DNA from: Hugenholtzia roseola DSM 9546
Lineage (GTDB): Bacteria > Bacteroidota > Bacteroidia > Cytophagales > Bernardetiaceae
DNA: 64,000 nt
Direction of reading: 5' to 3'
Assembly: GCF_000422585.1 (NCBI RefSeq)
Contig: NZ_KE383883.1
Coordinates: 78,782-142,781 of the forward strand
The notes under the pieces are model-generated. The model ran no database searches, was not told the DNA's origin, and saw nothing but the letters and a program-made list of their open reading frames with translations. Position 1 is the first letter of the stretch. The number at the start of each line of letters is the position of its first letter. The position numbers and the translations under genes are program-made. Shown here piece by piece: positions 33,560-41,624 of this stretch.

Positions 33560-33582
33560 ATATTTTTTCTAATAAGCAGACC

Positions 33583-35859
33583 TTACATAATATCGTCAGG
33601 ACGGCTCGGAATGTACTGTCTTGTAGAATCGACTTGCAATTTTTGTTTGGCACAATCGAAATTCCTATCAATTTCTGGATACGGACGCTCGAAGCGGTAT
33701 TTGTCATACCCAAGTTCTTTTACAAGCACTGTATCGGCGTAGAGATTATCCATAAACTTAGCGAAGGCAGGCATTGCCAAACGCGAACCCTGTGCATAGA
33801 CGCTATTGGGAAAGGTGATGGCTTTGTCGTCGCCCCCAACCCAAGTGCCTACCGTTAGGGCAGGTAGCACCGCCATAAACCAGCCGTCGGAAGCTTTTTG
33901 CGTAGTACCCGTTTTTCCGCCTACCTCAAAGACTTTCTTTTTAAAATCATAACGCCACAAGCCGCCTGCCGTACCGCCGCGCTCCTCTATTGCGCCGCGC
34001 AACATGTAGAGCATCGTATAGGCTTCTTCGGGTTTGAAAACCTCCCGCTTGACAGGCGTAAATTCGTCGACTACATTGCCATTTCTATCTTCGATGCGGA
34101 CAATAAAAGTAGGTTCTACCCAATAGCCACCATTGAGAAAGGTGCTATAAGCTCCTGTTAGTTCTAAAACAGAAACATCACTTGTTCCCAAAGCAATGGA
34201 AGGGTTTGCATCTAAGGGACTTTCTACGCCCATATTTTTGGCATACTCCACTGCCTTGTCTGGCGAAATCTCTTTGATAAGATACGCCGCAATGCTATTG
34301 ACAGAACGCCCTAAGGCTTGGCGCAGGGTCATGGATTCACCCGTAAAATTGCTTCGTGGAGTCCAAGCCTGTCCTGTTTGTCTATCTACTACCGTTGTGG
34401 GAACATCTACAACGGAATGGCAGGGGGTGAATTTCTTTTCCTTGATGGCGGCAGCATATACGATAGGTTTGAAGGTAGAGCCGGGCTGACGGGGACCTTG
34501 CTTGACGTGGTCAAATTTGAAGTGGGTATGATTGATACCGCCTACCCAAGCCTTCACCTGCCCTGTTTGTGCCTCCAAAGCTACCATACCAATATGAAGA
34601 AACATCTTCATGTAGCGGATAGAATCCATCGGGGTCATGACCGTATCGAGGGTATAATCGGGTGCGTCCCAAGAGAAGACCTGCATGCGCACAGGCTTTT
34701 CAAATTCTTTGAATATCGCGATTGTATCCTCGCCGAAAGTTTCGCGCAATAAGCGATAACGCTCTGTTTTCTTCGCCTCGCGCGTTAGGTAGTTGGGAAC
34801 ATTGCGCCAAGGCTCGATGCCCTTCATTTGTTTTTCAAAATTCTGCTGCAATTCTTTCATGTGTTCGAGGGCAGCCTTTTCCGCCATATTTTGCAGGCGC
34901 GAATCGATGGTTGTATAAATTTTCAAACCATCAGCGAAAAGGTCGTACCCTTTTTCCTGACACCAACGCATGAGTTCATTTCGCAAGACGGTACGAAAGT
35001 AGGTAGCCATGCCGCGATTGTGTTCGTCATCTTCGGTTATCTGGCGTGCATCTAAGGGCAAGGCACGCAAGGAATCCTTTTGTAGGGGCGTGATAAAACT
35101 TGCCACTTGAAGCTGATGAAAGACTACATTGCGGCGATTAACCGCATTTTTGGGATTGCCAATGGGATTGTATAAGCTCGGTCCTTTGAGCATGCCCACC
35201 AAAACTGCCGCTTGGTGCAGGTCTAAATCCTTTGGACTTTTGCCAAAATATTTCGTCGCTGCCGTATTGATGCCAAAATAATTCCTACCAAAATCTACCG
35301 TATTGAGGTACATTTCTATAATTTCTTTTTTTGTATAAGAGCGTTCCAAACGCACCGCCAAAATCCATTCTTTGGTTTTGATGGCAGCCATGCGCAAAAT
35401 TTTGTTGCTCTCTTTTTTGGTAAAAGTGCCTTCGTATGCCTTATTACCGCGTGTTTGGAAAAGGTTTTTTGCAAGCTGCTGCGAAATGGTACTCCCGCCC
35501 CCTTGTAGGTCGAAGGTAAGAATCCCGACGGCTACACGCATCAGACTTCGCAAATCTATACCCGAATGAGAATCGAAGCGCACATCTTCGGTTGCCACAA
35601 GTGCGTTGATAAGGTGTGGCGAAAGGCTATCATAGGGCGTGCGCTGACGGTTTTCGCGAAAATAAGTACCCAAGACTTCGCCATCTGCGGCATAAACCAC
35701 AGAGGCAAGCGCGTTTTGAGGGTTGTCCAACTCTTTGAAATCGGGCATGCCACCAAAAAGCCCTCCCCAATTATCGCCTACCGCAGAAACCCAGCCCCAT
35801 ATCGCAAAGAAACTCAAAAAAAATAGCACCCATAGAATTTTAATCGCTCTTAGAAACAT
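33583..35859 (-). CDS. Bifunctional penicillin-binding protein 1A (class A)
   Basis: A 758-residue inner-membrane enzyme that polymerises and crosslinks peptidoglycan in the periplasm. A membrane anchor lies at about 5-27. The glycosyltransferase domain covers about 60-240 (EDVRFDSHSGID, GGSTISQQLAKNLF, YLNTVDFGRNYFGI). The transpeptidase domain covers about 400-700 with RQPGSTFKPIVYAAA (SxxK), the SVN motif in GRSVNSIAAY, and GGKTGTTQ (KTG). The ATG at 35859 starts right before the anchor. A TATCTTTG box lies at 35927-35920 on the minus strand. Complete and apparently functional. Confidence 0.96.
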   Translation of the reverse strand: MFLRAIKILWVLFFLSFFAIWGWVSAVGDNWGGLFGGMPDFKELDNPQNALASVVYAADGEVLGTYFRENRQRTPYDSLSPHLINALVATEDVRFDSHSGIDLRSLMRVAVGILTFDLQGGGSTISQQLAKNLFQTRGNKAYEGTFTKKESNKILRMAAIKTKEWILAVRLERSYTKKEIIEMYLNTVDFGRNYFGINTAATKYFGKSPKDLDLHQAAVLVGMLKGPSLYNPIGNPKNAVNRRNVVFHQLQVASFITPLQKDSLRALPLDARQITEDDEHNRGMATYFRTVLRNELMRWCQEKGYDLFADGLKIYTTIDSRLQNMAEKAALEHMKELQQNFEKQMKGIEPWRNVPNYLTREAKKTERYRLLRETFGEDTIAIFKEFEKPVRMQVFSWDAPDYTLDTVMTPMDSIRYMKMFLHIGMVALEAQTGQVKAWVGGINHTHFKFDHVKQGPRQPGSTFKPIVYAAAIKEKKFTPCHSVVDVPTTVVDRQTGQAWTPRSNFTGESMTLRQALGRSVNSIAAYLIKEISPDKAVEYAKNMGVESPLDANPSIALGTSDVSVLELTGAYSTFLNGGYWVEPTFIVRIEDRNGNVVDEFTPVKREVFKPEEAYTMLYMLRGAIEERGGTAGGLWRYDFKKKVFEVGGKTGTTQKASDGWFMAVLPALTVGTWVGGDDKAITFPNSVYAQGSRLAMPAFAKFMDNLYADTVLVKELGYDKYRFERPYPEIDRNFDCAKQKLQVDSTRQYIPSRPDDIM

Positions 35860-36067
35860 AACAAAGAAGGATTGGCAGTATATAAATTTTTCGAAACAAA
35901 CATGCAGGATTTGGCAAGGCAAAGATAGTAATTTTTAGTTTGCCCCTGCTTGCGCTATCCTCCAAAGTTGAAATTTCTTTTTCTCTATCTGCCTAAAAAC
36001 TGCCTAAAAATAAGCAAGTGGCGTGAAATGGTGCTTTTTTGAAGTAGAATGAAATAAAAAATTGCCC

Positions 36068-36529
36068 CTACGACTCCAAAGCCTCTTTGATGTTCTGACG
36101 ATACTGAATGTCTAAATTTTTAAGAAAAGCTGCCTCTGGACGGCGTTCCAACTCCTCCCGACAAGTCTTGACGGCTAAATCAAACCAATTTCCCTGTGGC
36201 AAAATCTTGCGATGCACACGCAAACCCAAAGAGAGCATCTCTTTTTTCCAATATAAAAAATACCACTCCATCGAAGGCTGATGAAAAGCCCGCAAATTGC
36301 GCTTATCGAAGATAAATTTTTGGGCTTTGCGCAAACAACTCAATTCGCCTGCCTTCAAAAAAATCTCCTGAAAGGCATCAAAAGGGATAAACTCGGTGCG
36401 AATCACACATAAAGCCGCCTTGTATTCTTCAATCCAATAGATATTAGCAAATTCGTTTTGGCTAACCAAATGGAAGCCCTCTATGTCGAGAGCTTCTCTT
36501 TTTTCCGATAGTTTGGGTTCTACTTTCAT
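36068..36529 (-). CDS. Conserved hypothetical protein, possibly STAS-like
   Basis: A 153-residue soluble alpha/beta protein: VSQNEFANIYWIEEYKAALCVIRTEFIPFDAFQEIFLKAGEL, then KFIFDKRNLRAFHQPSMEWYF (each quoted only in part of a longer run). The order strand-strand-helix-strand-helix and the FDKRNLRAF segment recall STAS-like proteins common in Cytophagales, but no diagnostic Ser/Thr can be assigned. The neighbouring gene on the same strand is 97 bp away. Function unknown. Confidence 0.55.
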   Translation of the reverse strand: MKVEPKLSEKREALDIEGFHLVSQNEFANIYWIEEYKAALCVIRTEFIPFDAFQEIFLKAGELSCLRKAQKFIFDKRNLRAFHQPSMEWYFLYWKKEMLSLGLRVHRKILPQGNWFDLAVKTCREELERRPEAAFLKNLDIQYRQNIKEALES

Positions 36530-36626
36530 TTTCTTCCTTTTTTAGACACAAATCGCATAAGCACTCTGCATATAACCGCAAAGGATTTTGATTTGTTTAA
36601 AAAAATAACCCCTAAGTTGCACAAGC

Positions 36627-37490
36627 CTACTTATTCGAAGAAGGAATACTGTCGTGATAAGTTGGCTTGATGTTCACTGTTGGGTTTGAATTGAGTACTT
36701 TTTCCCCATATTCGTACTCCTCTGCGCTTAGACACTTCTCTTTCAAAAAATTTTGACGTTTTATTTCATCTACTTTTTTTTCAACTTGATTTCGTATCTC
36801 AACGTACTCTTTCGATAGCTTTTCAAAATCCTCTTTCGGCTTTCTAAAAAACACGACATAGTCGCTGCAAAGCGTTCCTTCTTCTTTCTTTGTATAATTT
36901 ACATTCATAATAAAAATGCGAATTGGTAATTTATATCCCACAGCCCCAAAAATGTTTGTATAAAGAATAACAAAGGAAGGAGAGTCTTTGCTTTCAGGCA
37001 CTTGCAGTATTGCATAGACATTTGATTGGTAATAATGCAAACCGCCTTTATATTCAAAATAAAATCCTTCTATTGATACATTTAAAGAATCATCTATTGT
37101 CATAAATATTGGTGCAAACACATCACTATTATTACTATAAACCATTCCGACATAGTGTTCTGCAAAGTGATTAGGGCGCAAGCCTTGTGTTGGGGCAGAT
37201 TCGGGTAAGATGTTTATGTTTTGTTTGGTAGCCTTTTCCTCCACAAAAGCCAAAAACTTGCTTGTTATTTCTTTGCTGTAATTTGTAAGCTGTTTCGGGG
37301 AAATTTCCGCCATCTCGAAACTATCGGCAGCCTTCAAACAAGATAACAACGTTTGCAGTGCTTTGAGATATTTTGTTTCAGAGGCAGCTTCTTCTTTGTC
37401 TTCTGGTTTATTCTCTTCCATCATAGATGAAATAAATTTTTTCAATTTTCGGACATTATATAATTTAGTATTTTCCATTTTGTTTCCCAT
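36627..37490 (-). CDS. Hypothetical protein, more AT-rich than neighbours
   Basis: A 287-residue soluble protein. The N-terminal third is helical and charged. The middle is beta-rich (FAPIFMTIDDSLNVSIEGF, SFVILYTNIFGAVGYKLP). The C-terminus is a coiled coil followed by a Ser/Asn-rich tail. No family is recognised. Start at 37490 (MGNKMENTK) or the ATG at 37478. A -7 box TATCTTTG lies at 37526-37519 on the minus strand with TTTG 23 bp behind it. Codon use is more AT-rich than the housekeeping genes, hinting at an accessory origin. Confidence 0.55.
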   Translation of the reverse strand: MGNKMENTKLYNVRKLKKFISSMMEENKPEDKEEAASETKYLKALQTLLSCLKAADSFEMAEISPKQLTNYSKEITSKFLAFVEEKATKQNINILPESAPTQGLRPNHFAEHYVGMVYSNNSDVFAPIFMTIDDSLNVSIEGFYFEYKGGLHYYQSNVYAILQVPESKDSPSFVILYTNIFGAVGYKLPIRIFIMNVNYTKKEEGTLCSDYVVFFRKPKEDFEKLSKEYVEIRNQVEKKVDEIKRQNFLKEKCLSAEEYEYGEKVLNSNPTVNIKPTYHDSIPSSNK

Positions 37491-37653
37491 GTTAAGGTTT
37501 GAAAAAAGTATCAAAAGACAAAGATACGGCTTATTTTCAGAAAAAGGCACAAAAAAGGCACAATAGAGAAAAATTAGAGAAGCAAAGGAGAAAAATTAGA
37601 GAAAGTTTGAGAATCTATTAACTTTTTAAGAGAAAAATATATTTACATAATTT

Positions 37654-37685
37654 TTTGTTTTTTAGCTCAGGTCTTCGTACCTTTG
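37654..37685 (+). promoter_or_regulatory. Orphan consensus promoter
   Basis: TTTG at 37654-37657, a 20-nt spacer, and TACCTTTG at 37678-37685. It points into a stretch with no annotated plus-strand gene but with a terminator 60 bp further on. Confidence 0.5.
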
Positions 37686-37691
37686 GAGTAA

Positions 37692-37780
37692 GCAGAATGG
37701 GCTACAAACATTCTTTTATCGAAGTCAGGTTTATACACAAAAGCAAAAAAAAGCTACTTTTTTGAAGTAGCTTTTTTTAT
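37692..37780 (+). ncRNA. Candidate short transcript (about 90 nt) between promoter and terminator
   Basis: A consensus promoter (37654-37685) and a strong hairpin terminator (37745-37778) bracket about 90 nt. The stretch could encode a small RNA. It also contains a 22-codon frame (37697-37765, starting MGYKHSFIEVRF) whose stop codon falls inside the terminator stem, so a peptide is the alternative. No known RNA family is recognised. Confidence 0.25.
37745..37778. terminator. Bidirectional terminator
   Basis: AAGCTACTT and AAGTAGCTT form the stem, with an A-run on the left and a T-run on the right. It can end the nudix transcript from the right and the candidate short RNA from the left. Confidence 0.8.
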
Positions 37781-37829
37781 TATGACAATACCTATCTGCA
37801 AAATGTTCTTTTTAAAATTGGTACAAAAA

Positions 37830-38288
37830 TTAGATTTTCCAGAACTGCTCTTGGTCTAAAAGTGGGTATCTTTTGGGCAGCGGCAAGGCTTGTAAGGCTT
37901 GATACGAAAACCACGCAAAATTTTGAATCAGTTGCTCGGTGGGCGCACGTTCAGGGTCGTATCCACGCCTAATTTGCCCCCCTACGCGCTCTACGCGCCA
38001 AAGAAGCTCTACGGCATGGTATTTTTCAGAAATAAATTCATGACAAGTCAGAAATTCAGTGGGGCGCACCTGCAAACCCGTTTCTTCCTCAAATTCGCGC
38101 TGCAAAGCCACTTGCATAGGCTCACCAAACTGCACACCGCCGCCCGGCGGTAGCCAAAATTCGCCCATTTCCCCAAAGGGTGCAAGCCGCAAAAGTAGCA
38201 TTTTAGGCTTTCCTTGCTGCATTTCTACCAAAACGCCCATCACGCGCACACGCAAACGGTTTTCATATTCAGACATTTTTTCTGCCAT
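37830..38288 (-). CDS. NUDIX hydrolase
   Basis: A 152-residue cytoplasmic pyrophosphohydrolase. The Nudix box is complete: GGGVQFGEPMQVALQREFEE followed by ETGL, with the metal-binding Glu residues in REFEEE. The substrate, a nucleoside diphosphate linked to another group, cannot be told from sequence. It follows the AlkD-like gene by 21 bp on the same strand, so both are probably in one transcript; a house-cleaning role for damaged nucleotides would fit but is inference. Confidence 0.9.
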   Translation of the reverse strand: MAEKMSEYENRLRVRVMGVLVEMQQGKPKMLLLRLAPFGEMGEFWLPPGGGVQFGEPMQVALQREFEEETGLQVRPTEFLTCHEFISEKYHAVELLWRVERVGGQIRRGYDPERAPTEQLIQNFAWFSYQALQALPLPKRYPLLDQEQFWKI

Positions 38289-38309
38289 TTAAAGGTTGCT
38301 ATTTTGTGG

Positions 38310-39014
38310 CTACTTCAAATGTTTGAGGGCTTCGCGCTTACTCAAAGCTGCCAAAGGGGTTTGCTCGACAAAAAGGCGAACTGCCTGCGCGTCGGTGCGT
38401 GCATATTGGCGCAAAGCCCAACCGATAGCCTTCTGTATAAAAAATTCTTTTTCGGCACTAAGCAAGCGAATATATTTAAAAAGCAGTTCAGTATCCGTAT
38501 TTTCTTTGTAGCTTAATTGAAAAATAAGCACCAACCTTTGCAACCAAATATTTTTACTTTCATACCATTTAGGCAAATATAACATTCTATTTTGAGGATA
38601 TTTTTTAAAATATAAGCCCACCAGTGGCGCAATTCCATCTACACTATCCCACCACGATTTGGAAAGCGCAAAGCGTTCTAAAAGAAGAATAAAGCCTTCG
38701 TCAAAGTCATTTTTTTTACCTTTTTTTTCCAAAAGATTCAAGACCAAATACTGATATTCGCGTTCAGGGAGCAGCCAAAGCCTTTCCAAAAGGGCATAAA
38801 AGGCTTTTTTATCAAAAAAATCGTTTTTTAAGATAGGAAAATCCACAAGCACCCCTTTGAGGAGTTCGGCACGAAGCGGCTTTTTCAGACCCAAGAATGG
38901 AAAAAGATGACGTAGGTAAGCCGCCTGCGCCAGAGCGGTTTGAGGGTCGGCGTGCGCTTGCATTTGGGCTTGTATGGCTTCTTCAAATTGCAGGTAGAGG
39001 AATTTTTCTTTCAT
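38310..39014 (-). CDS. DNA alkylation repair protein, AlkD-like HEAT-repeat glycosylase
   Basis: A 234-residue all-helical protein made of HEAT-like repeats. The DNA-binding and catalytic pattern of AlkD is present: SKSWWDSVDGIAP (Trp and the key Asp), NIWLQRLVLIFQL (Arg), and KAIGWALRQYA (Trp). AlkD removes 3- and 7-alkylpurines from DNA without base flipping. The length fits the family (about 230). First gene of a two-gene operon with the nudix gene. Confidence 0.92.
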   Translation of the reverse strand: MKEKFLYLQFEEAIQAQMQAHADPQTALAQAAYLRHLFPFLGLKKPLRAELLKGVLVDFPILKNDFFDKKAFYALLERLWLLPEREYQYLVLNLLEKKGKKNDFDEGFILLLERFALSKSWWDSVDGIAPLVGLYFKKYPQNRMLYLPKWYESKNIWLQRLVLIFQLSYKENTDTELLFKYIRLLSAEKEFFIQKAIGWALRQYARTDAQAVRLFVEQTPLAALSKREALKHLK

Positions 39015-39171
39015 AAATTGAATAAATTTACTAACTTATGTCGGATTGGACTTGGTAGAGCGGCATTGGGCTGCCTTATGAATTGCTATGAAAAACTTTG
39101 CATTTTTCACATCTGACACAAAATAAAATTTGGAAAAATCCTGTTTTTATGTTTGGAAACCCTTTTATATT

Positions 39172-40113
39172 TTAATCAAATTCGCGTTTCAAGATGTAAT
39201 CTGCCTCCACTACAATCGTCGTATCTTGAAAGGGGAGCTGATTTTGGTGCAAAAAATAGTCCCTATCTACAAAGACACGCGCTTCCCAAACCTTGTGCAA
39301 GCCGCTTCTTAGGTCGTAATTGCTCGCCCAAGTATTGAAGGCAATTCTGCCTACGCCTTGGCTATTGACAAAGACCTTTTGAAAGTTGGTGTTGATGCTG
39401 GGAAAGTTGCGAATTTGCCCCACTTCCAAGCCATAGAAAAGGTCTGCCTGATAGGTTTTTCCCTCTTCCAAGATTCGGAAATCGGGGCGGACATAGACCC
39501 TGCCGCGCTCAAAGGGAAAGCGATTGAGATGTTGAGCGCGTATCGAGTCGGGGATTTTCTTTTCTAAAACGCGGCTATAAGTGGTAAGCAGTTGGCAGTC
39601 GGTAGTAAAAAGGGCAATTTTCCAGATGGCGGGGTATGCTTTCTGCAAATCCCAAAGATTTTTTTCATATCCATAAGCCATTTGCGTAATCTCCTCACAA
39701 TCTTTGCAGACTTCGTTGGCGATATATTGCTGATAGCTCACCAAACTATCTAAAAGTAGGGAAAGATTCGCCTCCGTAAGGGCAATCGGCTCTTTTGAAG
39801 GGCGATTTTCTACAAATTGTACCCGAAAAGCAGCCAACCGCTCGCGAATACTCTGCATGCTCTCAAAAGTGGCTTCTGCCTGATAATAAAGCGTTTGTGT
39901 ATCTAAACTCGACTGGGCAGTGGTATAACGCAAGTTGCCCAAAAGGGTGCGCTCCCTATCATGCTCACGCAAAAGGCTTTGCAGGGCTTGTGTTTGTTGC
40001 TCTAAAAGTTGGAGTTCTTCGGGTTCTAAATCATGACTGTTCCATTCTTCGGTAGCCCAAAAAAAAGCAAAGGCAAGCGGTAAAAGCCAAAGTAAAAACG
40101 TATATTTTTTCAT
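39172..40113 (-). CDS. Single-pass envelope protein, GldM-like in plan
   Basis: A 313-residue protein. One hydrophobic segment at about 4-20 is followed by coiled coils (about 28-150) with a CKDC motif. The C-terminal beta domain has FRILEEGKTYQADLFYGLEVG and GVGRIAFNTWASNYD. This order, with a short N-terminal anchor, long helical hairpin and beta domains, recalls GldM/PorM, the periplasmic shaft of the T9SS motor, though it is shorter (GldM about 510) and sits outside any gld cluster. Treated as a possible paralogue, not as GldM. Divergent from sucD. Confidence 0.5.
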   Translation of the reverse strand: MKKYTFLLWLLPLAFAFFWATEEWNSHDLEPEELQLLEQQTQALQSLLREHDRERTLLGNLRYTTAQSSLDTQTLYYQAEATFESMQSIRERLAAFRVQFVENRPSKEPIALTEANLSLLLDSLVSYQQYIANEVCKDCEEITQMAYGYEKNLWDLQKAYPAIWKIALFTTDCQLLTTYSRVLEKKIPDSIRAQHLNRFPFERGRVYVRPDFRILEEGKTYQADLFYGLEVGQIRNFPSINTNFQKVFVNSQGVGRIAFNTWASNYDLRSGLHKVWEARVFVDRDYFLHQNQLPFQDTTIVVEADYILKREFD

Positions 40114-40364
40114 AGTTTGTATGATAATAACAAAAGCCTTGAAGGAAGAACGGAAGTAGCAAGGGCAAATAGGCAGGCGAGCAAAATAACATCTTTTTCT
40201 ATCAAAATCTATACAAAAGATAGCGCAAAGCTACTTATGCGCACAAAATAGGAATATTTTTTCGTTAAACGCGCCCTTTTTTCGCTATTTGTGGCTAAAT
40301 CTTTTATTTTTGCAAACGAAGCCAAATTAGAAACCGATTTCCAAACAACTAAACTCTATTTCGC

Positions 40365-41258
40365 ATGAGCGTATTGGTCAATAAGCACTCCAAAGTTATC
40401 GTACAAGGTTTTACAGGAAAAGAAGGAGCTTTCCACGCCTCGCAGATGATTGAATACGGCACAAACGTCGTAGGTGGCGTTACGCCCGGAAAAGGTGGAA
40501 GCAGCCACTTAGACCGCCCCGTCTTCAATACCGTTGCGGAAGCCGTCATTGCCACAGGTGCGGACGTGTCTATTATTTTTGTACCCCCCGCCTTTGCTGC
40601 CGACGCAGTAATGGAAGCCGCCGATGCAGGCATTAAAGTCATTGTCGCGATTACAGAGGGGATTCCTGCCCAAGACATGGTGAAGGCGAAAGCATACGTC
40701 AAGCAATTTGAAGGGGTGCGCCTAATTGGTCCCAACTGCCCAGGGGTCATTACACCCGAAGAGGCAAAGGTAGGCATCATGCCCGGTTTTGTCTTCAAAA
40801 AAGGCAACGTCGGTATTGTGTCAAAATCAGGAACGCTCACCTATGAGGCTGCCGACCAAGTCGTAAAAGCAGGCTTGGGCATTACCACTGCCATCGGAAT
40901 TGGCGGCGACCCTGTCATTGGCACTACCACACAAGAGGCGGTAGAACTTTTGATGAACGACCCCGAAACCGAAGCTATCGTCATGATTGGCGAAATTGGG
41001 GGCAATCTCGAAGCCGAAGCTGCCCGTTGGATTCAGAAAGACGGCAACAGAAAGCCCGTTGTCGGCTTTATCGCAGGGCAGACTGCACCCAAAGGCAAGC
41101 GTATGGGGCATGCAGGTGCAATTATCGGAGGCGCAGACGATACCGCTGCCGCCAAGATGAAAATCATGGAATCTTGCGGACTCTATGTAGTAGATTCGCC
41201 TGCCCTTATCGGCGAAACCGTAGTGCGTGCCTTAGCAGAGCGCAAGGTAAAGGCTTAG
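40365..41258 (+). CDS. sucD: Succinate-CoA ligase, alpha subunit
   Basis: A 297-residue TCA-cycle enzyme subunit that forms succinate and ATP/GTP from succinyl-CoA together with SucC. The Rossmann CoA-binding domain has [16 protein letters not shown], and ligase motifs follow ([31 protein letters not shown]). H249 in RMGHAGAII is the phosphorylated His. The length is standard. sucC is not adjacent, which is common in this phylum. TATTTTTG at 40305-40312 is a likely -7 box. A terminator follows at 41384. Confidence 0.97.
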   Translation: MSVLVNKHSKVIVQGFTGKEGAFHASQMIEYGTNVVGGVTPGKGGSSHLDRPVFNTVAEAVIATGADVSIIFVPPAFAADAVMEAADAGIKVIVAITEGIPAQDMVKAKAYVKQFEGVRLIGPNCPGVITPEEAKVGIMPGFVFKKGNVGIVSKSGTLTYEAADQVVKAGLGITTAIGIGGDPVIGTTTQEAVELLMNDPETEAIVMIGEIGGNLEAEAARWIQKDGNRKPVVGFIAGQTAPKGKRMGHAGAIIGGADDTAAAKMKIMESCGLYVVDSPALIGETVVRALAERKVKA

Positions 41259-41383
41259 TTTTGAAGCCCTTAGCGCAAAGACTTCAAAAAGCGTCCTCAT
41301 AAGGGTAGCATTTTCAAACCCTATGCGATTGAACCTATGCGATTGAAGTTGCACACCTGCATTTATTTTTAAGTCATCAATAG

Positions 41384-41419
41384 AAAAAGCCCCCGAACAT
41401 CATTCAGGGGCTTTTTTTT
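41384..41419 (+). terminator. Intrinsic terminator downstream of sucD
   Basis: Stem AAAAAGCCCC / GGGGCTTTTT with T-run, 126 bp after the stop. The remaining 41420-41624 stretch holds nothing convincing. Confidence 0.85.
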
Positions 41420-41624
41420 GAACCAACAAGCGTCGGCAAGACGGAAGCCTCACCGAATACTTTTCTTGAACCTTCGGCAAAACTTGATGCCATTGCCAAG
41501 GTATATTTTGAAGGCAAGTTTTGGGGTAGAAAATGATACCCAAAACTGCTCGAAGACCGAAGAAGGTTTGAAAAAACCTCACCAAGCGCAACGCCCTCGG
41601 CGAGGATTCAAGTAGTCTATTAAA

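Noticed and set aside
41418..41615. Short basic open frame after the sucD terminator
   Set aside because: It starts within the terminator T-run, has no promoter, and its sequence does not look like a conserved small protein.
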